A stretch of 64,000 nt of DNA from Sphingomonas kaistensis (GTDB taxonomy: Bacteria > Pseudomonadota > Alphaproteobacteria > Sphingomonadales > Sphingomonadaceae): contig NZ_JAATJC010000001.1 of NCBI RefSeq assembly GCF_011927725.1, positions 1,805,001 to 1,869,000 on the forward strand. The letters run 5' to 3'. Below the pieces are notes generated by a model. That model was not told the DNA's origin, did not search any database, and saw nothing but the letters and a program-made list of their open reading frames with translations. Position 1 is the stretch's first letter; each line of letters starts with the position of its first letter. Both the position numbers and the translations under genes were made by a program. This document shows positions 19,743 through 27,950 of this stretch, one piece after another.

Positions 19743-19800
19743 TCTGCCCGTCGCCACCCCCGCGACTCGGCCGAGGCATGAGCAGGTTAACGCCAAATTT

Positions 19801-20457
19801 TCAAGCCGTGCGGCTGTCCATTGAGCGTCCGAGCTTCACGAACATCAGGATGAGTGGCGGAACGAACACAATCGACAACACCACCTTGGATAGCATCTGC
19901 CCGGCAAGCAGGGCGCCGATCGGGAACACGCCGTAGAAGGCGACGGTGATGAAGATCAGGGTGTCAACGATCTGGCTCAGGGCCGAAGCGACCGCCGAGC
20001 GGAAATACAGCAGGCGCCCGCCCTCGCGGCCCTTGAGCGCGGAGAAGATCGTCACGTTGAGGACCTGGCTGGTGCCATAGGCGATCAGGCCGGCGAGCCA
20101 GATTCGCAGGTTCGATCCCATGATCGTCTCGAAGGAGGAGAGGCGCGCCGCTTCCATCTTGTCCGAGGCGGGAAGCGCAAGCACCAGCACGGTCAGCGCG
20201 GCGGACATCAGCAGCGGCACGAAGCCCCACAGCACCAGCTTGTTGGCGACGGTGCGGCCATGCAGCTCGGCAATCGCGCTCGACGTGACGACCAGCAGCA
20301 GGAAGGCGAAGATGCCGGCCTCTACCGCGAGCGGCCCGAGCGCGACCTGCTTGTTGCCAAGCACGCCGGCGATGCAGACCATGCCGCCGTAGAAGATTCC
20401 AAAGGCGAACAGGGAAGGGCTGATCAGGGTACGCAGCGGCGTGTTCTCGGTGCTCAT
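19801..20457 (-). CDS. Queuosine-precursor transporter family (VUT/YhhQ-like) membrane protein
   Basis: A 218-residue protein with about six or seven membrane helices, from the ATG at 20457; a longer upstream reading is Arg/Gly-rich and implausible. GIFYGGMVCIAGVLGNKQVALGP at the start, SAIAELHGRTVANKLVLWGF, the loop YGTSQVLNVTIFSALKGR and SALSQIVDTLIFITVAFYG match the Vut_1 family, whose characterised member YhhQ imports queuine precursors. The AELHGR motif replaces the EVYGY seen in the second family member of this window (27216-27950), so the substrates may differ. It is divergent from an SDR gene, with 107 bp between. Confidence 0.78.
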   Translation of the reverse strand: MSTENTPLRTLISPSLFAFGIFYGGMVCIAGVLGNKQVALGPLAVEAGIFAFLLLVVTSSAIAELHGRTVANKLVLWGFVPLLMSAALTVLVLALPASDKMEAARLSSFETIMGSNLRIWLAGLIAYGTSQVLNVTIFSALKGREGGRLLYFRSAVASALSQIVDTLIFITVAFYGVFPIGALLAGQMLSKVVLSIVFVPPLILMFVKLGRSMDSRTA

Positions 20458-20564
20458 GGGGCGGGAGGGGTAGCGAACGGCGCGGGAAGTGCAACCGCCA
20501 CGCACTTGTACCCTCACGGGCGCCTGGCCACCTCCGCCGCTCGTCAGCACAAGGAACGTCGACC

Positions 20565-21335
20565 ATGAAGACCAGCGGCAACACCATTCTTCTCACAGGC
20601 GGTGGTTCCGGGATCGGGCGCGCGCTGGCCCAGCGCTGGCATGATGCCGGGAACAAGGTGGTGGTCGCCGGGCGCCGTACCGACACGCTTCAGGAGACGG
20701 CTGCCGGGCGTGACGGAATCGCGGTCGAGCGGCTCGACGTCGACGACGTGGACGGCCTTGCAGCAAACGTCGCCGCGATCCTCGCCCGCCATCCCGACAT
20801 CAACGTGCTGGTCAATAATGCCGGCATCATGCGGTTCGAGCGGCTCGATTCGAAGCGCGACCTGGCCGACGCCGAATCGACCATCGCAACCAACCTGCTC
20901 GGCCCGATCCGGCTGACCAACGCGCTGATCGATCATCTCACCGGCAAGCCGGATGCCGCGATCGTCAACGTGACGTCGGGCCTTGCCTTCGTGCCCCTGA
21001 TGTCGACCCCGACCTACGGCGCGACCAAGGCGGCGATCCACAGCTACACGGTCGCGCTGCGCGAATCGCTGCGCGGGCGGGTCGAGGTGATCGAACTCGC
21101 GCCGCCCGGCGTGCAGACCGACCTGACTCCGGGCCAGTCGACCCGCCCCGGTTATCAGCCGCTGAACGATTTTGCCGACGAGGTGATGGCACTCTTCGCG
21201 ACCGATCCGACCCCGGCGGAGATTTTGGTCAGAAACGTCCAGCCGCTTCGCCATGCCGAACGCGACGGTACGCACGATCAGGTGCTCGCCGGATTGACCG
21301 AACATTCCCGCACGGCGCTGGCGCAACTGCCATGA
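20565..21335 (+). CDS. SDR-family NAD(P)-dependent oxidoreductase, DltE-like
   Basis: A 256-residue short-chain dehydrogenase. TGGGSGIG (about 11-18) is the cofactor loop, followed by AGRR (NADPH preference), NNAG, the catalytic serine in NVTSG and YGATKAA with the catalytic Tyr and Lys. The C-terminal VEVIELAPPGVQTDLTPGQ segment is typical of the DltE/YdfG-like branch (COG3967). The substrate is unknown. An AGGAAC precedes the ATG. It stands upstream of the nucleoside genes on the same strand, with 67 bp before the kinase, so co-transcription is possible but not shown. Confidence 0.88.
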   Translation: MKTSGNTILLTGGGSGIGRALAQRWHDAGNKVVVAGRRTDTLQETAAGRDGIAVERLDVDDVDGLAANVAAILARHPDINVLVNNAGIMRFERLDSKRDLADAESTIATNLLGPIRLTNALIDHLTGKPDAAIVNVTSGLAFVPLMSTPTYGATKAAIHSYTVALRESLRGRVEVIELAPPGVQTDLTPGQSTRPGYQPLNDFADEVMALFATDPTPAEILVRNVQPLRHAERDGTHDQVLAGLTEHSRTALAQLP

Positions 21336-21402
21336 GCGCCGGGGCGCGGGCGTCGGCGGGAAGGTTGACCCCGCCCGCCCGCGCCCCTAACCGCCCGCCT
21401 CC

Positions 21403-22413
21403 GTGGACCCTTCCCAGAATCCGGCATCATCGCGCCATGCGACCGACATCCTTGCGATGGGGGACGCCCTGGTCGACGTCATCGCGACCTGCGACGACGA
21501 CTTCCTCACCCGCTTCGACCTGCCGCGGGGCGCCATGCAGCTGCTCGACGAGCCGCAGGCGCTGGCGTTGTATGACGCGATGGGCTCGGCGCGCGAGATG
21601 AGCGGAGGCTCGGCGGCCAATTCGATGGCCGGCGCGGCAGCGATGGGGGCGGACGTCGCGTTCGTCGGCCAAGTCGCGGACGACCAGCTCGGCACCATCT
21701 TCACCCACGACATGCGGGCGCTGGGCGTCAAGTTCGACACGCCGCCGCTAACCGAGGGGCCGTCGACCGGACGCTGCCTGATCCTGGTCACGCCCGATGG
21801 CGAGCGGACCATGAACACCTGCCCGGGCGCGGCGCATTGCCTGTCGCGCGATGCCGTCGACGAAGCCGCCGTGCGCGCGGCCTCGATCCTCTATCTCGAG
21901 GGCTATCTGTTCGGGCCCGAGCTGTCGCGCCAGGCGATGTTCCGGGCGATCGACATCGCGCACGCCGCCGAGCGGACGGTGGCCTTCACCCTCTCGGAAA
22001 GCGTCTGCCTGCCGGGCCGCAGGGAGCCGCTCCAGAAGCTTATCGCGGCGGGCGGGATCGACCTCATCTTCGCCAACGAAAGCGAGGCGCTGCAACTGGC
22101 CGGCGCCGCCGACCTCGACGAGGCGATCGGGCGGCTGTCGACGCAGGTCCGAACTTTGGTGTTCACGCGTGGGCCGGCCGGCGCACTCGCCTTCGAGAAC
22201 GGCCTCACTACCGAAGTCCCGGCGATTTCGGTGCCGCAGGTGATCGACACCACCGGCGCCGGCGACCTGTTCGCAGCCGGTTTCCTTGCCGCGCGGTGCA
22301 AGGGCCATCCGATCGATCGCCAGCTGATGACCGGCGGGATCGCCGCGGCCGAGATCATCAGTCACTTCGGGGCGCGGCCGGTCGCCGATCTCGCCGACCT
22401 GGTGAAGCTGTGA
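21403..22413 (+). CDS. PfkB-family carbohydrate kinase, probable adenosine kinase
   Basis: A 336-residue kinase with a GTG start at 21403; no strong ribosome site is seen, but a later ATG would delete the first beta strand. ILAMGDALVDV, SGGSAANSMAGAA (substrate loop) and the anion-hole/catalytic motif DTTGAGDLFAAGFL are clear. The TSGGS-like loop with SAANS, and the FANESEA segment, match alphaproteobacterial proteins annotated as adenosine kinases. It would phosphorylate adenosine to AMP. The four-base overlap with a LOG hydrolase and the nearby CNT transporter support a nucleoside role. Ribokinase or fructokinase activity cannot be excluded. Confidence 0.85.
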   Translation: MDPSQNPASSRHATDILAMGDALVDVIATCDDDFLTRFDLPRGAMQLLDEPQALALYDAMGSAREMSGGSAANSMAGAAAMGADVAFVGQVADDQLGTIFTHDMRALGVKFDTPPLTEGPSTGRCLILVTPDGERTMNTCPGAAHCLSRDAVDEAAVRAASILYLEGYLFGPELSRQAMFRAIDIAHAAERTVAFTLSESVCLPGRREPLQKLIAAGGIDLIFANESEALQLAGAADLDEAIGRLSTQVRTLVFTRGPAGALAFENGLTTEVPAISVPQVIDTTGAGDLFAAGFLAARCKGHPIDRQLMTGGIAAAEIISHFGARPVADLADLVKL

Positions 22414-22985
22414 CCATCCGCCGAATCGCCGTTTATTGCGGATCCGCGCCGGGCAATGATCCGGTGTTCGCCGACGCCGCGGTCGCGCTGATCCGCGAAA
22501 TGGCCGACCGCAAGATCGACCTCGTCTACGGCGGTGGCCGGCTCGGCCTGATGGGCCTGATCGCCGACACCATGCTGGAGGCTGGCGGCGAGGTGCATGG
22601 CGTCATTCCCGCCGCGCTGGTCGACAAGGAAGTGGCGCATCTGGGCCTCACCGAATTGCATCAGGTTGCCGGCATGCACGAGCGCAAGGCGCGCATGACC
22701 CAGCTGTGCGACGCCTTCGTCTGCCTGCCGGGCGGAATCGGCACGCTGGACGAATTGTTCGAGGCGTGGACCTGGAATGCGCTCGGCTATCACGCCAAGC
22801 CTTTTTGCCTGCTCAACGTCCAGGGGTTCTGGACCGGCCTCGCCGACTTCATGGATCATGTCTCCGCGTCGGGCTTCCTCAGCCAGGGGCGCCGCGCGCA
22901 GCTGCTGATGGCCGACAGTCCCGCGCAAGCCATCGACAGGCTGGACGAAGCCGCCGCAAACGCTACGCAAGGCATGGTCTGGTAA
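22410..22985 (+). CDS. LOG-family nucleoside-monophosphate phosphoribohydrolase
   Basis: A 191-residue protein with a GTG start at 22410 overlapping the kinase stop (GTGA). VYCGSAPGNDP, GGGRLGLMG and PGGIGTLDELFEAWTW (PGGxGTxxE) define the LOG family (TIGR00730), which hydrolyses AMP or cytokinin-riboside monophosphates to the free base and ribose-5-phosphate. With the kinase before it and the CNT transporter after it, a role in purine salvage or in clearing damaged or modified nucleotides is likely; cytokinin production is possible for the family but not indicated here. Confidence 0.9.
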   Translation: MTIRRIAVYCGSAPGNDPVFADAAVALIREMADRKIDLVYGGGRLGLMGLIADTMLEAGGEVHGVIPAALVDKEVAHLGLTELHQVAGMHERKARMTQLCDAFVCLPGGIGTLDELFEAWTWNALGYHAKPFCLLNVQGFWTGLADFMDHVSASGFLSQGRRAQLLMADSPAQAIDRLDEAAANATQGMVW

Positions 22986-23012
22986 ATCGCCGGGGGGCGG
23001 GAAAGCTTACAT

Positions 23013-24299
23013 ATGCATCAGTTTTTCGGGCTGCTCGGCATCGCCGCCATTCTCCTGTTTGCTTTCCTGCTGTCGAGCGACAAGCGGGCGATCCGGCCCC
23101 GCGTGGTGATCGCCTCGTTCGCGCTGCAGGCGGTGATCGCCTATCTGGTGCTCAACAACAGCGTCGGCCGGGCGGTCATCCAGGGCATGGCGGCGGGCGT
23201 GTCCAACCTGCTCGGCTATGCGGGGGAGGGGACGGCATTCCTGTTCGGCCCGAAGGACAAGAATCCGGCGCTTTACAACACCTTCGCGCTTGGAGCGCTG
23301 CCGGTGATCATCTTCTTCGCCGCGCTGGTGTCGATCCTCTACTACCTCGGAATCATGCAGCGGGTGGTGCGCTGGGTCGGCGGGGCGATCGGCTGGGCGA
23401 CCGGAATCGGGCGCGTCGAGGCTCTGGGCTCGGCCGCCAACATCTTCGTCGGCCAGTCGGAAAGCCCGCTGGTCGTGCGGCCCTATCTCGCCGCGCTGCC
23501 GCCGGCCAAGCTGTTCACCCTGATGGTGGTCGGCATGGCGGGTGTCGCGGGCACCATCCTTGCGGCCTACGCCAGCCTGCTTGGCGACCGCTACCTGCCG
23601 TTCCTCCTCGCTGCCGCCTTCATGAGCGCGCCGGGCGGGATTCTCATGGCCAAGCTCCTGATGCCCGATCCGGTCGAGCCGGTCGCCTCGCCGACCACCG
23701 GCGAAGCGCTGGCCGAAGCCGGACCGCCGGCCGAGACGGTGCAGATCGCCGAAACCTTTGAAGAGGGCGAGAAGCCCGCCAACATCATCATGGCCGCCGC
23801 CCAGGGCGCGCAGACCGGCGTCAAGCTGGCGGTCGCGGTCGGCGCCATGGTGCTGGCCTTCGTCGCCTTGGTCGCGCTCGCCAACGGCATCCTCGGCGGG
23901 GTTGGCGGCTGGTTCGGCTTGCAGGGCCTGAGCTTCCAGCAGCTGGTCGGCTACGTCTTCCAGCCAATCATGTACTTGATCGGTGTGCCGTGGAACGAGG
24001 CGGGGATCGCCGGCGGCCTGTTCGGGACCAAGATCGTCCTCAACGAATTCGTCGCCTTCATCGACCTCGGCAATGCGCAGGGCGCCGCCGCGGGCCTCAG
24101 CGATCGCAGCCGCGCCATTGTCACCTTCGCGTTGTGCGGCTTTGCCAATTTCTCGTCCATCGCGATCCAGATGGCGGTGACCGGCGGGCTTGCACCCAAC
24201 CAGCGGCCGGTGATCGCGCGGCTTGGCCTCAAGGCGCTGCTGGCAGGCAGCCTCGCCAACCTGATGAGCGCGGCGCTGGCGGGGATCATGCTGCCCTGA
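23013..24299 (+). CDS. Concentrative nucleoside transporter (CNT/NupC family)
   Basis: A 428-residue inner-membrane protein with about ten helices. GQSESPLVVRPYL, AFMSAPGGILMAKLLMPDP, GGVGGWFGLQGLSFQQLVGYVFQPIMYLIGVPWNEA-like sequence, and KIVLNEFVAFIDL are the conserved substrate and cation motifs of CNT carriers, which import nucleosides with H+ or Na+. A cytosolic loop at about 225-260 is acidic. It lies 27 bp after the LOG gene on the same strand, completing a kinase-hydrolase-transporter set. Confidence 0.93.
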   Translation: MHQFFGLLGIAAILLFAFLLSSDKRAIRPRVVIASFALQAVIAYLVLNNSVGRAVIQGMAAGVSNLLGYAGEGTAFLFGPKDKNPALYNTFALGALPVIIFFAALVSILYYLGIMQRVVRWVGGAIGWATGIGRVEALGSAANIFVGQSESPLVVRPYLAALPPAKLFTLMVVGMAGVAGTILAAYASLLGDRYLPFLLAAAFMSAPGGILMAKLLMPDPVEPVASPTTGEALAEAGPPAETVQIAETFEEGEKPANIIMAAAQGAQTGVKLAVAVGAMVLAFVALVALANGILGGVGGWFGLQGLSFQQLVGYVFQPIMYLIGVPWNEAGIAGGLFGTKIVLNEFVAFIDLGNAQGAAAGLSDRSRAIVTFALCGFANFSSIAIQMAVTGGLAPNQRPVIARLGLKALLAGSLANLMSAALAGIMLP

Positions 24300-24339
24300 A
24301 GTCTTGGCGGAACAGTCGCTTCGGCGTAGAGGCGGGGTC

Positions 24340-25290
24340 ATGACGACCGATACGCTCACCGCCGACAACATTGCCTCCGTCAGCCTCAAGGAGGCCGACG
24401 TCGACCGCGACGCCTTCGCCCAGCACCTGGGCCGAAGCTTCGAGGAATATGGCTTCGCCGTTCTCGCCGACCACGGCATTCCCGACGAACTGATCGCCCG
24501 GGCCGAGCAGAAGGCGAAGGAGTTCTTCGCGCTGCCCGAGGAAACCAAGCGCAGCTATGCGCTGGGGAGCGGCGGCGCGCGCGGCTACACCCCGTTCGGG
24601 ATCGAGACGGCCAAGGGCGCCAAGGCTCACGACCTGAAGGAATTCTGGCACGTCGGACGCGAGCTGTCGGAAGGGCACAACTTCCGCGACGTGATGGCCG
24701 ACAATGTCTGGCCGTCCGAAGTGCCGGGCTTCAAGGAAACCTTCCTCGAGCTGTACGACACCTTCGACCGCACCGGGGTGACTGTGCTGAAGGCGATCGC
24801 CCGCTACCTCGAGATCGACGAGGATTATTTCACCGACACCGTCCGCGACGGCAATTCGGTGCTGCGTCTGCTGCACTACCCGCCGCAGAAGGAAGCGACC
24901 GGCGAGCATATCCGCGCCGGCGCGCACGAGGACATCAATACCATCACCCTGCTGCTGGGTGCCGAGGAAGCAGGCCTCGAGCTCAAGACCCGCGACGGGC
25001 GGTGGATCCCGGTCAGCCCGAAGCCGGGCGAGCTCGTGATCAACATCGGCGACATGCTGCAGCGGCTGACCAACGGTAAGCTCCGCTCGACCCCGCACCG
25101 GGTGGTCAATCCGGCGCCCGACAGGGCCAGCAACGCGCGCTATTCGATGCCCTTCTTCCTGCATTTCCGCCCCGACTTCACCATCGAGGCGCTGCCTGGC
25201 ACCGTGCCGGCGGGCGAAGAGCCCAAGTGGCCGCCGATCAGCAGCCATGACTACCTCATGGAGCGGCTGCGCGAGATCAAGCTCGCCTGA
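24340..25290 (+). CDS. 2-oxoglutarate/Fe(II)-type oxygenase, isopenicillin-N-synthase family
   Basis: A 316-residue enzyme from the ATG at 24340 (an upstream TTG at 24304 has poorer context). The fold's N-terminal block ends in GFAVLADHGIP; the iron ligands are H196 and D198 in GAHEDINTITLLL and H253 in STPHRVVNP, and R267/S269 in RYSMPFF bind the 2-oxoglutarate carboxylate. The RYS motif argues for 2-oxoglutarate use. Substrate is unknown; it follows the CNT transporter by 40 bp on the same strand, so a nucleoside or base substrate is a speculative option. Confidence 0.88.
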   Translation: MTTDTLTADNIASVSLKEADVDRDAFAQHLGRSFEEYGFAVLADHGIPDELIARAEQKAKEFFALPEETKRSYALGSGGARGYTPFGIETAKGAKAHDLKEFWHVGRELSEGHNFRDVMADNVWPSEVPGFKETFLELYDTFDRTGVTVLKAIARYLEIDEDYFTDTVRDGNSVLRLLHYPPQKEATGEHIRAGAHEDINTITLLLGAEEAGLELKTRDGRWIPVSPKPGELVINIGDMLQRLTNGKLRSTPHRVVNPAPDRASNARYSMPFFLHFRPDFTIEALPGTVPAGEEPKWPPISSHDYLMERLREIKLA

Positions 25291-25370
25291 GCAGGTGACG
25301 CTTCCTGCGCTGCCATCATTGGCGGGTGCATGGACTCGCGCCGATCCCCGCCTAGAATGCGCAGCCATCC

Positions 25371-26264
25371 ATGGGTGGCGTCAGCGTAGTCGAGGGGCTT
25401 GAAAGTCGGGGCATCGCGCTTGACGCGGATGGCCGATCCTTGCTCGTCGAAGGTCGCAGGATCGAGCTCGACAGTCGCTCCTTCGCCATCCTGCAGGCGC
25501 TTGCCGAGCGGTTCGGCCAGCGCGTCGGCAAGGATGCGCTGCTCGCCGCTGCGTGGCCCAATCAGGTCGTCCACGAGAATTCGCTGGCCAAGGCGATCAG
25601 TCGGCTGAGGCGGGCGCTCGATGGGTCGGGGGTGGAAATCGTCGCCTCCTACGGGGTCGGCTATCTTCTTCGCGGCGTGCCGGAAGCGGAAGGCGATGTG
25701 GCACCTGATGCCACGCCGTTGCCCGCCGAATCCGACTGGCCAGCAGGGCGCAAGTGGCTCCTGGCCAGCCTGCTTGTCGTGCTGCTCGCCCTCGCCGGGG
25801 TCGTCGCTATCGGCATCGCCAATCGGCAGGTCGCCTTCCGCGAGACCGCCCCGATCACGCATGACGCGCCTGACGCGCAGGCGACCATCCTGTGGGTCGA
25901 CGATCATCCGGCCAATAACGAGCGCGAGATCGAATATCTGAAGCAGCAGAAGGTCGCGGTGCATCAGGCCACCACTACCGAAGATGCGTTGAACCTGCTG
26001 AGGATCAACGATTACCGATTGGTGGTCAGCGACCTCGGGCGCGGTGACGACCGGCTGGCCGGGCTCAAGATGACACGGGCGATGAGCGAGCAGGGAATGG
26101 CGGCGCCGGTGATGATCTACACGGTCCGGCCAAGCGAGCCCGAGCGGCAGCGGGCGCAAAAGGAGCTGGTCGCGCGGTCGGGTGCCGCCGATCTCGCGCT
26201 GACGCCGGCGGAGGTCCGGGCAAAGGTCATGGCCCGCGTGCTTGGTCGCACCGCCGACCGCTGA
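25371..26264 (+). CDS. Membrane-anchored winged-helix regulator with C-terminal receiver-like domain
   Basis: A 297-residue protein with an unusual order. Residues about 10-104 are an OmpR/PhoB-type winged helix (ELDSRSFAILQALAERFGQRVGKDALLAAAWPN, SLAKAISRLRRAL, GVGYLL). After a linker, RK precedes a single membrane helix (about 129-150). Residues about 171-292 are receiver-like: ILWVDDHPANN (D177, D178), VVSDLGR (D221, the phospho-acceptor position) and IYT. The conserved receiver lysine near the last strand is replaced (LALTPAE). Positive charges before the helix put the DNA-binding domain inside, so the receiver-like part would be periplasmic, as sensor domains are in ToxR/CadC. Fold assignments are good; topology and function are inferred. 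Confidence 0.78.
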   Translation: MGGVSVVEGLESRGIALDADGRSLLVEGRRIELDSRSFAILQALAERFGQRVGKDALLAAAWPNQVVHENSLAKAISRLRRALDGSGVEIVASYGVGYLLRGVPEAEGDVAPDATPLPAESDWPAGRKWLLASLLVVLLALAGVVAIGIANRQVAFRETAPITHDAPDAQATILWVDDHPANNEREIEYLKQQKVAVHQATTTEDALNLLRINDYRLVVSDLGRGDDRLAGLKMTRAMSEQGMAAPVMIYTVRPSEPERQRAQKELVARSGAADLALTPAEVRAKVMARVLGRTADR

Positions 26265-26373
26265 GGGCGGTAAGGCTCGAATTTCATCACTTTTCAGAAT
26301 TGCGGGAAAGATTGCCGCGGTCGGGAGGGTCAAATCGGCGGTCATCGACGATGGCGCAGCAGTGGACCGTGTG

Positions 26374-26652
26374 ATGATTTCGGAAAAGAGTGGGGTCGCG
26401 CCCGAGGGCGACTTCGAGCAACGGCCGACCCGCATAGCGCTGGGGCTGGAAGCGTCTTTGGTCATCGCCGGCGAGCACCTCACGGCGACCGTGCTCGACA
26501 TCTCGCATCGCGGGGTCCGGCTCCGCGTTTCCGAGGCCCTGATCGTTGGCGAAACCGTGGAGCTGGAGCTTGGACGATCGGGTTTCGTGATGGTCCGCAT
26601 TTCGTGGACCAACGGGAATGAGGTCGGGGGCGTGTTTCTCGACCTCGAGTAG
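26374..26652 (+). CDS. Small single-domain PilZ protein
   Basis: A 92-residue protein from the ATG at 26374; in-frame GTGs at 26362 and 26371 are alternatives and none has a good ribosome site. The domain is about all there is: RPTRIALGLEASLV, then VLDISHRGVRLRVSEAL (D/NxSxxG) and a WTNGNEVGGVFLDL end. PilZ domains bind cyclic-di-GMP through an RxxxR motif plus NxSxxG; here the arginine motif is reduced to RPTR, so binding may be weak or lost. It starts 110 bp after the receiver-like regulator on the same strand and could be co-expressed. Confidence 0.7.
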   Translation: MISEKSGVAPEGDFEQRPTRIALGLEASLVIAGEHLTATVLDISHRGVRLRVSEALIVGETVELELGRSGFVMVRISWTNGNEVGGVFLDLE

Positions 26653-26679
26653 GACGAGGCGGGCGGCCGCCGGGCCTGC

Positions 26680-27123
26680 CTAGCCGGCGTCCGCCAGGCT
26701 GGCCGGGCCGAAGCCGTGGGGAATGAGGGTCGAAAGGCTCAGCCGCTCGACCTTCTGCCCATCGCCACTGGCACAAAGGATCTCGAAATCCCGGCCCGCA
26801 AGGTGACTTGCCTCGAGCAGGGCCTGGCGGCAGCCGCCGCAGGGCGTGACGCTTTGCGCGCCGGTCAGCGCGTCGCCTGCGCCATTGCCACCGGCAACCG
26901 CGATACGAGCGACATTCCGCAGGCCGAACGCATGCTGGGCAGTGGTGAGCGCGCTCTGTTCGGCACAGATGCCGAGCCGGTAGCAGGCGTTTTCCATGTT
27001 GGCGCCGGTCACCAGTTCGCCGTCGGTGCTGAGGATCGCGCAGCCGACCGAATAGCCGGAATAGGGGGCATAGGCCTTGAGCGCGGCGGCGCGGGCGGCG
27101 GCGATGAGGTCGGCGTCGGTCAT
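26680..27123 (-). CDS. cdd: Cytidine deaminase
   Basis: A 147-residue zinc enzyme converting cytidine and deoxycytidine to uridine forms. AYAPYSGYSVGCAIL, CAEQSAL (catalytic Glu and first Cys ligand) and PCGGCRQ (two Cys ligands) are the standard motifs, and the length is that of the tetrameric class. It is convergent with the PilZ gene and divergent from a queuosine-precursor transporter, with 92 bp between. It adds a pyrimidine step to the salvage genes in this part of the window. Confidence 0.93.
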   Translation of the reverse strand: MTDADLIAAARAAALKAYAPYSGYSVGCAILSTDGELVTGANMENACYRLGICAEQSALTTAQHAFGLRNVARIAVAGGNGAGDALTGAQSVTPCGGCRQALLEASHLAGRDFEILCASGDGQKVERLSLSTLIPHGFGPASLADAG

Positions 27124-27215
27124 GGCCGCTGACTAGTCCCAACCTCGTCCTTCGTCACCCCGATCTTGACCTGCGCGCCACCTTGTTCTTCCTCGCGCAG
27201 GGGAAGGGGCCGATC

Positions 27216-27950
27216 ATGGACGAGGTGCAAAAGGTCGAGGCATCCGCGCTGAAGGGGCGACCCCTGCGCTATTTCGACCTCGTCATGGCCGCTTTCGTCG
27301 TGATCCTCCTGCTGTCCAACATCCTCGGCGCGGGCAAGGTGAGCGAGATCACCCTGCCGGTGATCGGGCTGTGGCCGTTCGGGGCGGGCATCCTGTTCTT
27401 TCCGGTCGCCTACGTGATCGGCGACGTGCTGACCGAGGTCTATGGCTATGCCCGGGCGCGGCGCTGCATCTGGGTCGGCACCGCGGCCCTCCTGTTCATG
27501 GCGTTCATGAGCTGGGTCGTGGTCTCGCTTCCGCCGGCCGCCGGTTGGTCCGGGCAGGGCGCCTACGAGCAGGTCTTTGGGCAGGTGCCACGGATTGTCA
27601 TGGCCTCCATCGTCGCCTTCTGGGCGGGCGAGTTCGTCAACGCGGCAGTGCTGGCCCGGATGAAGCTCTGGACCGGCGGCCGGCACCTGTGGACGCGGAC
27701 CATCGGCAGCACGATCGCCGGTCAGGGTGTGGACAGCCTGATCTTCTATCCGCTCGCCTTCTGGGGAGCGGCCGGGTGGACGAATGATCTCGTCTTGAAG
27801 GTGCTTCTGACGCAATGGGCGCTGAAAGTGGCGTGGGAGGCGATTCTCACGCCTGTCACGTACCTCGTGGTAGGGGCGCTGAAGCGTCGCGAAGGACTGG
27901 ATGTATTTGATGAACGGACGAATTTCACGCCTTTTGCTGCTCGCGTCTAG
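27216..27950 (+). CDS. yhhQ: Queuosine precursor transporter
   Basis: A 244-residue membrane protein from the ATG at 27216, which has a GGGGAAGGGG about 6 nt upstream; a TTG at 27183 is a weaker option. LLLSNILGAGKV, the hallmark DVLTEVYGYARARRCIWVG, and GQGVDSLIFYPLAFWG followed by a last helix and a short tail are typical YhhQ/QPTR features. It imports preQ0, preQ1 or queuine for modification of tRNA wobble position 34. It overlaps the 5'-nucleotidase gene downstream by 50 bp. A preQ1-type riboswitch was looked for in the 92-bp leader and not seen. Confidence 0.87.
   Translation: MDEVQKVEASALKGRPLRYFDLVMAAFVVILLLSNILGAGKVSEITLPVIGLWPFGAGILFFPVAYVIGDVLTEVYGYARARRCIWVGTAALLFMAFMSWVVVSLPPAAGWSGQGAYEQVFGQVPRIVMASIVAFWAGEFVNAAVLARMKLWTGGRHLWTRTIGSTIAGQGVDSLIFYPLAFWGAAGWTNDLVLKVLLTQWALKVAWEAILTPVTYLVVGALKRREGLDVFDERTNFTPFAARV

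Noticed and set aside
27124..27215. preQ1 riboswitch ahead of the queuosine-precursor transporter
   Set aside because: No pseudoknot-like pairing or preQ1 consensus was visible in the 92-bp leader.
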